From contig NZ_RHHO01000027.1 in assembly GCF_003710865.1 (NCBI RefSeq), positions 1 through 64,000 on the forward strand: a DNA stretch of 64,000 nucleotides, written 5' to 3'. The position numbers were made by a program, and so were the translations under genes. This stretch comes from Brevibacillus borstelensis. GTDB lineage: Bacteria > Bacillota > Bacilli > Brevibacillales > Brevibacillaceae. The notes under the pieces were generated by a model. That model was not told where the DNA came from. It did not search any database and saw nothing but the letters and a program-made list of their open reading frames with translations. Shown here one piece after another: positions 53,110 to 62,135 of the stretch (positions within the stretch are counted from its first letter, which is position 1; each line of letters opens with the position of its first letter).

Positions 53110-53126
53110 GTACAACTATATTGTAC
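53110..53126. promoter_or_regulatory. Palindromic operator of the Xre gene
   Basis: GTACAA-CTATA-TTGTAC, a perfect 6-5-6 dyad 28 bases before the Xre start. Extra half-sites TTGTAC (about 53194) and GTACAA (about 53236) lie on the ArpU side, overlapping its promoter region. Confidence 0.7.
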
Positions 53127-53177
53127 ATGATTGGAGATATTTAGGGAAGTGTGTATGAAAAAATTGTGATAAATGTA

Positions 53178-53206
53178 TTGACTAACAAGATACTTGTACT
53201 TTATGA
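53178..53206 (+). promoter_or_regulatory. Candidate promoter for the ArpU-holin genes
   Basis: TTGACT (53178-53183), 17 bases, TTATGA (53201-53206). A TTGTAC half-site lies inside the spacer. Confidence 0.45.
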
Positions 53207-53264
53207 TCGGATTGTCCTGTATGAATGTGGAAAAAGTACAAATATCCTGTAAGTGAGGAGTGAG

Positions 53265-53726
53265 ATGATGGAAACATGGTTTGCATTTTCTACAGCAAAA
53301 GTAAATTGGCCGGCTACACAGCGGAGAGTGAAAAAAGCGCTCGATCTGGCGCGCGATTTTATTCGCATGGGATTTCATCCGGGGATCGAGGCACGGACGA
53401 CAGCGGGCTGGCACTCAACACCCTCTACGGTCACGAACAAGTTTCGCAGCAGCACAGAGGACGCAGCCGTCCGCAACGCGACGATCGAACAGGAGCGGCG
53501 GGAGTACGTCGAGCGAATCCTCGCAGCGGTCAATCGCCTGTCTTCCCGGGAACGGGAGCTGATCTGGACGCGCTGGTTTGACGGCGAGGACCGGACGGAT
53601 ATAGAGGCCTACATCATGCTGAATATGACGCATTCATCGTACTACCGGACCCGCAGCAGTGCGTTTCGCAAGCTGGCCGGGGGGCTTGGCATGGAAGTAT
53701 ATCACGAAGAGGAGAGTCCCGCGTGA
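53265..53726 (+). CDS. ArpU-like phage late-gene regulator
   Basis: 153 residues. The C-terminal part ERREYVERILAAVNRLSSRE followed by LIWTRWFDGEDRTDIEAYI and SSYYRTRSSAFRKLAGGLGM matches ArpU-type phage regulators, which resemble sigma region 4 and control packaging or lysis genes. The N-terminal half is basic. GAGGAG lies four or seven bases before two ATG codons (53265, 53268). It is divergent from the Xre repressor and upstream of a holin, so it looks like a surviving phage control cassette. Confidence 0.7.
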   Translation: MMETWFAFSTAKVNWPATQRRVKKALDLARDFIRMGFHPGIEARTTAGWHSTPSTVTNKFRSSTEDAAVRNATIEQERREYVERILAAVNRLSSRERELIWTRWFDGEDRTDIEAYIMLNMTHSSYYRTRSSAFRKLAGGLGMEVYHEEESPA

Positions 53727-53813
53727 AACGATTTCGAAACGGATGCGGCACACATGTTTTTCCTCTGCTTGTTACGATGGCAGTGTGACATTGTGTGAAA
53801 GGAGGGATGAGTG

Positions 53814-54008
53814 ATGGAGGAATTGCATCTGGAGTCGATCTTGCAGCAGGGGCCGTTCGCGGCTCTTTTTGTTTGGCTCTTGTTTTATGTGATGAGAGCC
53901 AACCGGGAGCGGGAAAACCGCTTGCAAGACCTGCTGGACAAGTTCAGCGAAAAATACGACGTGATTATCGGCGAGCTGCGCGATATCAAAGAAAAGGTAG
54001 GTGAGTAA
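53814..54008 (+). CDS. BhlA/UviB-family holin-like peptide
   Basis: 64 residues. MEELHLESILQQGPFAALFV then WLLFYVMRANRERENRLQ: an amphipathic start, one membrane helix and a charged coiled tail, the exact layout of BhlA bacteriocin/holin peptides. Membrane permeabilisation in this family is known from Bacillus. GGAGGG lies seven bases before ATG 53814. The following gene starts at or near its stop codon. Confidence 0.88.
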   Translation: MEELHLESILQQGPFAALFVWLLFYVMRANRERENRLQDLLDKFSEKYDVIIGELRDIKEKVGE

Positions 54009-54009
54009 C

Positions 54010-55731
54010 GTGAAACCAACACGCATAGGAAAGTGGAGGCGTCTGGCTGTTTGGGGGTGCCTGATCCTGGTGGTCATGACGATGCCCGGCTTTAGCCAGA
54101 CGGCCCACGCGCATGAAATCATTGAATTGTTTCAGAGGAGCTACAATCCGAATCCTGAGCCGGAAAGCCCCGAAAGGACGCAACAAGCGCTTGATTACAT
54201 TTCCAAGAGAAAAAAGGACAGGATGTCACACACAAGCGCTAGTGCGGCACGGCAGCCTCAAGCTGGTGCGGCTGCGGTCCGCGATACGTTTGAACCGAAT
54301 GACGACTATCCGGAAGCCTACCCGGCAAAAAACGGGTATTCTTACTTGTCATTGCTTTCGACAGAGTCCGATTTCGATTATTACCGCTATGACTCCGGAA
54401 CCTACTCCGGCATGTTGACGGTCAAGCTTACCGTCCCGAAAGACAAGAACTACGACCTGATCGTCATGGAAGGGACCAGCAAAAACGTCGGCTCAAGTCT
54501 CGGGCGCGAACCGGGGGCGGCGGAGAAGGTTGCCTTCGAGGCTAAAGCCGGGACAACGTATTATTTTGTCGTCTTCAGCATGGATCAGCACTTCAGCACG
54601 ACGGACCGATACAACCTCATAGTCGGCAACCCGTCCGAGCTCGCATGGGGAACGCCGGTAGATATCGATGTTCCGGAAGGCGTGGTGCCGGGTTATCGGA
54701 TTACGGCTCCGGCGACGGGAAATTTCCGCTTTTTCACATCTCCTTATGCGGGGACGGGATTGCCCAACGACACGCTGCTTTTGCTTTTCGAGGATGAGCT
54801 TATGCAAAAACTGTTGGGCGGAAATGACAATGCGTCAGAAGATACCGTCTTTTCAGAGCTTGACGTCAATCTGACAAAAGGCTTGACCTACTACCTGTAC
54901 GTGGCTCCTTCGGCAAACGACGGCCAGGTCCACGCCAGGCTGACGGCTGCATCCAAGCCGAATGTGTCCGCAGAAGTCCCGATTCTGCACGAAACCGAAG
55001 CCAACGACGGCAGCGTGGCGGAGCAGCAGATCATCACACTGGAGGGAAGCGTATTTGCTCCAACTGTCTCCTCGCGCCGGGTCAGCTTCAACAACCTTCC
55101 GGAAGGCTTGGAGACCCAGGTGGTCAGACTGAACGATAAACAGCTGGCAATCCGTTTCAGCGGAAAAGCGCTCTCGCATGAAAACAAGGATTCCGGCGAA
55201 GCATCCGTGACTATCTACAAGGAGGCGATTGTCGGGGCTCTGGAGGATGTGACGACGAATCCGTTCTCCTTTGCGTTTACCGACACGCCTGCTGTCACCC
55301 TGCAGGCACCCAGGGATCTGGACGTCGCTGCCTCGCAGTATCAGCTCATAAAATTTACCCCGCCCGCGACGGGTACCTATGAGATTTACACCGACTATTT
55401 TCTGGGAAATCCCGCGGAGGGCACCAGCGATACGATCCTCTCGGTCTACGAGGACTACGAGCGGACCCGCCATCTGGCGACCAATGACGACGGCAAGAAG
55501 CCGCCCTTTTCCAGTGTCACCCTGCTTCTGAACGGAGGACGGAACTACTTCCTCAGCGTGTCAGGCTGGAACGGGAAAGCAGTTCACGCCAGGCTCGCTG
55601 TCCGCTACCTCGGCGTCGAGTACGTGTACAACGAAAAAGGGCTGCTTGTCCAGATGAAGCAGGACGGCAAAGTCCTCGTCGATTTCTACTACGACAATAA
55701 CGGAAATTTGATACGAAAAGTCGTTCGCTAG
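54010..55731 (+). CDS. Secreted PPC-domain protein ending in a YD-type repeat
   Basis: About 573 residues. The signal peptide ends near FSQTAHAH. PPC-like beta domains follow (about 95-210, DTFEPNDDYPEAYPAKNGYS with DFDYYRYD; about 215-310; and about 430-545). The end, YVYNEKGLLVQMKQDGKVLV then DFYYDNNGNLIRKVVR, is a single YD/Rhs-like repeat, tying it to the Rhs gene 22 bases downstream. GTG 54010 or 54001 could start it; both overlap or abut the holin gene. Possibly an accessory or export partner of the Rhs protein. Confidence 0.75.
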   Translation: MKPTRIGKWRRLAVWGCLILVVMTMPGFSQTAHAHEIIELFQRSYNPNPEPESPERTQQALDYISKRKKDRMSHTSASAARQPQAGAAAVRDTFEPNDDYPEAYPAKNGYSYLSLLSTESDFDYYRYDSGTYSGMLTVKLTVPKDKNYDLIVMEGTSKNVGSSLGREPGAAEKVAFEAKAGTTYYFVVFSMDQHFSTTDRYNLIVGNPSELAWGTPVDIDVPEGVVPGYRITAPATGNFRFFTSPYAGTGLPNDTLLLLFEDELMQKLLGGNDNASEDTVFSELDVNLTKGLTYYLYVAPSANDGQVHARLTAASKPNVSAEVPILHETEANDGSVAEQQIITLEGSVFAPTVSSRRVSFNNLPEGLETQVVRLNDKQLAIRFSGKALSHENKDSGEASVTIYKEAIVGALEDVTTNPFSFAFTDTPAVTLQAPRDLDVAASQYQLIKFTPPATGTYEIYTDYFLGNPAEGTSDTILSVYEDYERTRHLATNDDGKKPPFSSVTLLLNGGRNYFLSVSGWNGKAVHARLAVRYLGVEYVYNEKGLLVQMKQDGKVLVDFYYDNNGNLIRKVVR

Positions 55732-55753
55732 AAGAACGAAAAGGAGGCAAACT

Positions 55754-58700
55754 ATGAGACGAAACAAGTCAATCGGCATCGGCTTCAAGCTGCTTTTGTC
55801 GGCGGCTTTGCTGATTCCAAGCGTCGTTCAGGCCCAGGGGGCGGTGCAAAACGGGCTGCTCCATAGCGGCAAGGCGAATGCAGCCCCTGACGCAACGAAG
55901 CTGCCGAGCACAAAGGAATGGCTGGCGCAATTCACCAAGGCTGCCCAGGAGACAGCCGAAACGACGCTCGAACCGGCAGAAATTCCTTCCTATAAGGACG
56001 AGGAGATCAGGGCAATGGAGTGGGACCCGTTTGCCGCCGACGCGATCATCCGCATGAAGGCTGAGCTGGATCGCACCAGCCTGCAGGTAGCCGCCTGGTT
56101 TTATCCCCAGGTGGACCGGCTGCTGTCCCACAATGAAAAGGTAGAGAAGTACGGCTGGACCGATCGGGATGTGATGGCCAAGATCGCGAAGCTTCCGGCT
56201 GATGCGTACAACCGGCTGGCAAAGGAAGTTCCGGTTATCGCAGAGCACTACAGCAAGTGGAAAAGCGTGCAGGCAAAGCAGGCCGAACCGAAACAGCCGA
56301 AAGAAAAAATGGCCGTTTCAAAGCAAGAAAGCGAGACATCGACAACGAAAGCGGCAAACGCCGGGCTGCTCAGCTCCGACCTGCCGGATGCCGTGTACGA
56401 TCCGACGGGGCTGACCTATCAATACAAGCGTTCGATTGATTCGCCGGTAGATGATGTCTACCGAACGTCTACTATCACGGAGACGGACCTGGTTCTCGAA
56501 GGCAAGCACGGGATGGATCTGAGGCTGGAGAGGACCTATTCGCAGTTTGATTCCATTGAACAGCGTTTCTACTACAGCACACGCGGCAACAAGACCAGTT
56601 ATAACAACAATCATTGGGAAAAGTACAACATGCCGCTCGGTTGGAGACTGAACATCCCGATGGCTGAAGAAATGTACGAAGATGGAATCGCGTGCAACTA
56701 CGTTGATAAGAATAATCCACCTTACGTATGCGGAAGAACATCCGGGAAATTTCGTTATGTTTTCACCCTGGATGATGGCACGGTGCTTGAATCTTCCTCA
56801 CGCTCCGGTGAAGATTGGGTGAATTATCCCTACAAAGGAGCGTCGATGCATTTCTATTCCAAAGACCAAAATCCAACAAATGGCGTCAAGTCGATCGCTT
56901 GGGTCGATTACAACGGCTACCACTACAGCTTCACCAGGGAGGGCGTTTACGATCCTTCCCCTGTTGATGTCATCACCAAAAGGAATGCATACGGCGATAC
57001 CATTGTCTACAAAATTCCGTATAACAATGATCCGATACAGATTACCGATAGCGTCGGACGGTATATCGAGTTAACGAGAAAAAGCCTGAAGGTGTATGCC
57101 GATACCTCCAAAAGCAAGCTGCTGAAGCATATCGAGTACGCATGGGGAACAGGCACGACTCCAGACCGTGTCATCGAGCACGATGTCAACGGAGGGGGAA
57201 GCAAGGTCATTGCCGAATACTCTTACCTTGATTCCGAAGTCTTTGGGAAAGCTGAGTTTAACCTTCGTCCCAACTACTATTTTTCCGCGCAGAATAAAGA
57301 GATTCCACTGGACTATAAAGGTATAGAGAGTTCCGAGTATCTGGATATGGACTGGAATGAGCGGGGGTACGTCAATTACGAGCTTCTCCATCAGGTGAAG
57401 TATCCGGTGGAAGGCTTGACCATGACCTATGCCTACAGCCCCTATTTCTCTAGCGCAACTGATTTTCTGAACCGAGGCGTTGTTCGGAATTATTACGATG
57501 AGGAAAAGCTGACCTATGTCACATACCATCCGGTCACTTCGGTAAATATCCGTTTTGCCAAGACACCACACCCAGACCGTCCGTCCACAGAAACGTATTT
57601 GAAAACGATCTACTATCCAATGACCAGTAAAGAGATTTGGAAAACGAAGAAAGACACCTCTGTTCGATTGAAAAATCAGACGATACGAGACGGAACGGTC
57701 GCAGTCTCCCGGATCGAACAGGATGGCTTGCCCAGCCAGGAAAAGACGTTTGCCGTCAATTCGGATAAAAACTTCTTGCTCCGTTCGGTCGAAACCTATA
57801 TCGGGACGGGTGCAGACACAGACAGAATCGAAGGCCGCCTCAACTTGACCGCAGACGGGAACAAGTACAGCTACCACCCGGTATCGTACGTAAGCCACAT
57901 GTATCGCGGCAGGGAAACCAAGCCCAGCTACTCCTACGAATTTTTGGGAAGGCCCGCTTCCATGACGAAAGACGCCGACGTGTATCAGTACCTGCTCGCG
58001 CCGGAAGCGAAGAATCTGGAACAGGTGAAAAACAGACTGGCCGACTACGCTCAGGTGACGGAATACAGATACAACAGTTACGGCGATCTGGTAAAGCTCG
58101 TCGATCCGAAAGGAAATACGACCAGCTGGACGTATTTGCCGCCCACAACATATTACTTGCGCCTGCTTTCGGAGATGAGCCGCACCGCCGCAGACAACCC
58201 GAAGCATTTTCACAAGGAATCGTTTACGTACAACAGCGACAAGCTGCTTGAGGGAGAATCGATCCTCGATTCGTACCCGGATGGTGCCGATATCAAGACC
58301 GAGAGCATCGGACGATTCTATACCTACGAGAACATGCGGATTTCCTCGGTTCAGCATATGACGATCGGGCTGGACAACAAAAATCTGGTCCAGAACTTCC
58401 CTACCTATGACCGGTACGGCCTGAACCCTACGGAAATCAACATGCAGGCAGAGACTTCCCCCGGCGTCAAAACAAAGCTGACGTACCGCTTCGCCTACGA
58501 CGAGCTGGGCAGAGTCACACAGCGCACCTATCCGGATCAAAGCCAGGCCACCTACGAATACGACTTCCTCGGACGGCTGAAGCGTGAGCAGTTTGCCAAT
58601 AAAGGAGAAACCCGCGCGATCACCTACAGCTACGACGACGACAAACGCAAGGTGACGATGACCCTGCCGGACGGCACGAAGAGGTTCACCCATTTTACCC

Positions 58701-61333
58701 CGGGCGGCGAAGTCGAATACGAAGGACAGATCGGGACCAACGGCCAAATCCGTCCGCTGCAATACAACACCTATTCGCCGGATGGGGAGCGCTTGCTGTC
58801 CAGCGCCCCTTACGCTATGGACAACCGGGCGACCACGTATGTTTACAATAAAGACGGCACGCTTTGGAAAAAACAGGAGCCCATCGGCACGACGATCTAC
58901 CAGCGGGCAAACACTTTCGTCGACTCACTCAATAACCAATATCTCCCGGTGGACACGATCAAAACCCTGGGGCCAAACGGCCTGGAAACGATCCAGTTTT
59001 ACGACAGGCACGGCCAGCTGGAAAAAGAAGTAAACGAAGCGTGGGTAAGCGAACAAAAACGCACCACCGCCTATGGCTATAACGCATTCGGACAGCCCGC
59101 AAGCAAGACCGAGCAGGAGAAGGACGGGACAAAACGAACTTGGTCGTACCGCTACAATCCAAACGACAAGCTCGTCTATTTGCTCGACCCTGAAAAGAAC
59201 GAATACCGCTACGGCTACGACCCATATGGCAATCTTGTCCAGGTAACGGAAAACAACACCCAGACGACCAAGTACCACTACAATGCCCTTTCCTGGAAAA
59301 TCAGCGAAACGGACGTTCCATCTGGAGCCGCGGAGACATTCGGCTACACCCCGAACGGCAAAGTTTCGGTGTTCACGGACAAAGCGGGCAACCGCCACGA
59401 GTACGCGTACACGCCGTTTTACGAGCTGTCCGAGCTGACGACGAAAGACAAGGCCGGTACGGTGAAAAACCGGGAAACCAAAGAGTATTACCCGAATACG
59501 TCTTTGGTAAAGAAGGAAACCAACAGCAACGGCCCGAACATCCAGTCCACCAGCCCGCTGCACCGCGAGCTGTTCTACACCTACGATCCTCTCCTGCGGA
59601 TGAACAGCTTCACGGCGTTTGGCAGACTCTATCAGATTCGCCATACGGACGCCGACGACCAGATGGATCAATTGATCTACCCTGGAAATACAGCGGTTTC
59701 CTACGTCTACGATGACGCGATGCGGGTAAAAGAGGTGACGATTCCGGGATCGAATGGTTCCTCTCAAACTGTCCGCTATGACTACCAGCTCAGCGACGCG
59801 GGAGACACCTACACCCTGACCTATCCAAACGGCGTAAGCCTGGTGCGCAAGCGGGATTCGTTCGGCCAGGTCGACACGCTGAAGCACTTCAAGAGCGGCA
59901 CGTCTGTATGGCAAGAGAAGAACAGCTACTCTTTTGGCAACGTGACAAGCATTGAGCGAAACGGCACGACCTACCGCTACGAGTACGACAAAGTGGACCG
60001 CTTGACGAAGGAAAATGTGCCAGCGGGGGAGAATCGTTATTCGTATAACGGCCGAGGCAGCCGAATGACCTTTGAAGGCACGCTGCCGGCGATGCCAAGC
60101 ACAGCCACTTACACCTTTGACGAGCGCAACCGCCTGAGAGGCGTCACCAATGAAAAGACGGGAGCCAAAGCGGAATATACGTACTATCCGGACGGCCTCC
60201 GTGCGACGAAGACAGCAGATGGCAGCGAAACCCGTTACGTCTACCTGAACGGCAGAGTCATCGAGGAGCTGGACAAAAACGGCCAGCTGAAAGCCCAGAA
60301 TATTTGGGGGAATGAGCTGCTCTCCCGAAAGGATGTTGCGGCGAACAAGCGCGGCTATTACCTGTACAACAGCCACGGCGATGTTGTGAAGGTCGTAGGG
60401 GAGAACGGCGAAGAACTGAATCGCTACGAGTACGACACGTGGGGGAATCTCACGGCGAAGACGGAGGGGATGTCAAACCCGTTTACCTATAGCGGGGAGA
60501 TCTTGGACGGCGAGACCGGGTTTTACTATCTGCGGGCGAGGTATTATGACCCGACGGTGGGGCGGTTTATTTCGGAGGATACGTATAAAGGGCAAGTGGA
60601 TAATCCGCTGAGTTTGAACCGGTATGCGTATACAGAGAATAATCCTTTAAGATATAAAGACCCAACAGGTCACTGGAAAGATGGAGACGGATATATTAAA
60701 GGCTCAACTAGAGATACTATTGCTTTTTGGACAGATGTTTGGGAAAAGGCAAATAAAGCTGGAGACAAACAACGTATGCAATTTGCTGAGACCCAAGCAG
60801 ATAATGCAAGGACTGCATACTGGAGTAATTTAGGTGCTTCTATTGCAAAAGACCTTGAACTAAGACCCACCGCTGTGTTTTTTGCAGGAACTACTGCAAC
60901 GATGCCAAGGTCTGGTTCTGGTTCAGTATCAGGTGGTGCAATAGGATGGGCGGGTGTTGTGGCAACAATATTGACTATTGCTACGCAGGACACCTCGACA
61001 ATCACTACGACTTATAATTATAATGGACAGACCCTAATATTCCGTGATGGTTCGGGTACAAACACTAACCTGACCCCAAGACCAGTGGATACAACAGGAT
61101 TATCATACTTTTTAGCACCAGGGTCTAACAAGTATACATTCACTTCTATAGATGCAGTAAACGCAACTGGAGTTTTAAAGGCTGTGGTTGACAACCCTGC
61201 CACTGGGCACGTCAGTGTCTTTGCAACAAACCCTGCCCACCACAAAGCGTGGATTGCATCAAGACCTGACGCAGAATCAAATCCTTATTATTTAACCATT
61301 GTGCTAAAATCTATCTCAATTAAGGGAAGGTAA
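55754..61333 (+). CDS. Large secreted Rhs/YD-repeat protein with variable C-terminal domain
   Basis: 1859 residues. Signal peptide ends near VVQAQG. The helical N-terminal region (about 35-210) precedes a beta-rich Rhs shell (about 215-1550) with many YxYDxxGxLxxx YD repeats. The Rhs core (about 1550-1638) ends LRARYYDPTVGRFISEDTYK and NPLRYKDPTGH. After DPTGH about 220 residues differ in style: AT-rich codons, a Gly/Ser hydrophobic stretch, then LTPRPVDTTGLSYFL, NPATGHVSVFATNPAHHKAW and a basic tail. This is the polymorphic toxin-tip layout; the tip family is not recognised. GGAGG precedes the ATG. Confidence 0.88.
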   Translation: MRRNKSIGIGFKLLLSAALLIPSVVQAQGAVQNGLLHSGKANAAPDATKLPSTKEWLAQFTKAAQETAETTLEPAEIPSYKDEEIRAMEWDPFAADAIIRMKAELDRTSLQVAAWFYPQVDRLLSHNEKVEKYGWTDRDVMAKIAKLPADAYNRLAKEVPVIAEHYSKWKSVQAKQAEPKQPKEKMAVSKQESETSTTKAANAGLLSSDLPDAVYDPTGLTYQYKRSIDSPVDDVYRTSTITETDLVLEGKHGMDLRLERTYSQFDSIEQRFYYSTRGNKTSYNNNHWEKYNMPLGWRLNIPMAEEMYEDGIACNYVDKNNPPYVCGRTSGKFRYVFTLDDGTVLESSSRSGEDWVNYPYKGASMHFYSKDQNPTNGVKSIAWVDYNGYHYSFTREGVYDPSPVDVITKRNAYGDTIVYKIPYNNDPIQITDSVGRYIELTRKSLKVYADTSKSKLLKHIEYAWGTGTTPDRVIEHDVNGGGSKVIAEYSYLDSEVFGKAEFNLRPNYYFSAQNKEIPLDYKGIESSEYLDMDWNERGYVNYELLHQVKYPVEGLTMTYAYSPYFSSATDFLNRGVVRNYYDEEKLTYVTYHPVTSVNIRFAKTPHPDRPSTETYLKTIYYPMTSKEIWKTKKDTSVRLKNQTIRDGTVAVSRIEQDGLPSQEKTFAVNSDKNFLLRSVETYIGTGADTDRIEGRLNLTADGNKYSYHPVSYVSHMYRGRETKPSYSYEFLGRPASMTKDADVYQYLLAPEAKNLEQVKNRLADYAQVTEYRYNSYGDLVKLVDPKGNTTSWTYLPPTTYYLRLLSEMSRTAADNPKHFHKESFTYNSDKLLEGESILDSYPDGADIKTESIGRFYTYENMRISSVQHMTIGLDNKNLVQNFPTYDRYGLNPTEINMQAETSPGVKTKLTYRFAYDELGRVTQRTYPDQSQATYEYDFLGRLKREQFANKGETRAITYSYDDDKRKVTMTLPDGTKRFTHFTPGGEVEYEGQIGTNGQIRPLQYNTYSPDGERLLSSAPYAMDNRATTYVYNKDGTLWKKQEPIGTTIYQRANTFVDSLNNQYLPVDTIKTLGPNGLETIQFYDRHGQLEKEVNEAWVSEQKRTTAYGYNAFGQPASKTEQEKDGTKRTWSYRYNPNDKLVYLLDPEKNEYRYGYDPYGNLVQVTENNTQTTKYHYNALSWKISETDVPSGAAETFGYTPNGKVSVFTDKAGNRHEYAYTPFYELSELTTKDKAGTVKNRETKEYYPNTSLVKKETNSNGPNIQSTSPLHRELFYTYDPLLRMNSFTAFGRLYQIRHTDADDQMDQLIYPGNTAVSYVYDDAMRVKEVTIPGSNGSSQTVRYDYQLSDAGDTYTLTYPNGVSLVRKRDSFGQVDTLKHFKSGTSVWQEKNSYSFGNVTSIERNGTTYRYEYDKVDRLTKENVPAGENRYSYNGRGSRMTFEGTLPAMPSTATYTFDERNRLRGVTNEKTGAKAEYTYYPDGLRATKTADGSETRYVYLNGRVIEELDKNGQLKAQNIWGNELLSRKDVAANKRGYYLYNSHGDVVKVVGENGEELNRYEYDTWGNLTAKTEGMSNPFTYSGEILDGETGFYYLRARYYDPTVGRFISEDTYKGQVDNPLSLNRYAYTENNPLRYKDPTGHWKDGDGYIKGSTRDTIAFWTDVWEKANKAGDKQRMQFAETQADNARTAYWSNLGASIAKDLELRPTAVFFAGTTATMPRSGSGSVSGGAIGWAGVVATILTIATQDTSTITTTYNYNGQTLIFRDGSGTNTNLTPRPVDTTGLSYFLAPGSNKYTFTSIDAVNATGVLKAVVDNPATGHVSVFATNPAHHKAWIASRPDAESNPYYLTIVLKSISIKGR
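59183..60673 (+). repeat. Rhs 3' region duplicated downstream (copy 1)
   Basis: This 1.49-kb part of the Rhs gene is nearly identical to 62136-63626, at a constant offset of 2953 bases with no net insertion or deletion. Most differences are single bases, except one diverged block at 59701-59790. Confidence 0.9.
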
Positions 61334-61350
61334 AGAAAGGGGGGGAGAGA

Positions 61351-61977
61351 ATGAACGAGAAGACTCTTATTACTAAACTAATTAATGGTAAGGGACAAAG
61401 TCAGGATGCGAATCTTTATGTCCGATTTAGAGAAAATGATACTGTTCATATGATTCTAATAGGAAAATCTCTGTATATTGAAAGCGAAGCAGGAACATAT
61501 GTCCAGAGTCTGCTTGAGTTGATGACGAATTTACCAGAGAGTTATTCACTAAAGTTCTTAAATAGTGTACAAACCACAAATGGTAATTCCATCGAAATTG
61601 TAACGGTAGAGGAATACATCGTCGTTACCAGACAATACGACCTTGATGAACCTCAACTGAAATTCAAACTCGTATGTGAATACAGAGGTAAAACCTTTGA
61701 AGCCAATGCTGTTGAGGATTTCTCCATAGCATTACAAGCACTTCAAGACAAAATGGACGTATCCTTTAACATTTGTGCTTATTGCTCAAATGCTGATTTC
61801 AGGTCAACTGGTGGGGAAGACTTGAGACAGGGGTGGTTCTGTTTACGAGATGTATCAAATCGTCATCCTGATTTACCTTGGTTTCAGCGAGAATATGAAT
61901 TTCAAGAAGCTTATTCAAACGTCAATGCTTTCCACTGGTGTCCAAGTTATATAAAAGCAGTGAATAGAATGTTATAA
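61351..61977 (+). CDS. Putative immunity protein for the Rhs tip
   Basis: 208 residues, soluble and acidic, directly after the toxin-like tip with 17 bases between, and AT-rich like the tip. The fold looks alpha/beta. A Cys set (NICAYCSNADFRSTG, GWFCLRD, HWCPSY) may bind zinc. Similar Cys-bearing proteins act as immunity proteins next to polymorphic toxins; here the role is inferred from position. GGGGGGAGAG ribosome site. A terminator follows. Confidence 0.7.
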   Translation: MNEKTLITKLINGKGQSQDANLYVRFRENDTVHMILIGKSLYIESEAGTYVQSLLELMTNLPESYSLKFLNSVQTTNGNSIEIVTVEEYIVVTRQYDLDEPQLKFKLVCEYRGKTFEANAVEDFSIALQALQDKMDVSFNICAYCSNADFRSTGGEDLRQGWFCLRDVSNRHPDLPWFQREYEFQEAYSNVNAFHWCPSYIKAVNRML

Positions 61978-61987
61978 ACGTGTTAGC

Positions 61988-62032
61988 AAAGAACCCCAAC
62001 GAGTAATTAATGCTCGTCCAGGGGTTCTTTTT
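61988..62032 (+). terminator. Terminator after immunity gene
   Basis: AAAGAACCCC / GGGGTTCTTT with an inner CGAG / CTCG stem and a T5 tail. Confidence 0.9.
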
Positions 62033-62135
62033 GTCCTTGTATTTGTAGTCCATAGAATAGGGAGGAAGAGTAATCATAAAAAATGATAATTGGGATATTC
62101 CCCTTGTGGTACCTCCTAGGGAATGAACAATCCTA

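Noticed and set aside
57071..58762. 563-residue open frame on the minus strand inside the Rhs gene
   Set aside because: Antisense shadow of the YD repeats; composition is Arg/Val/Leu-rich with no ribosome site, and similar shadows occur at 58925-60376 and 62133-63329.
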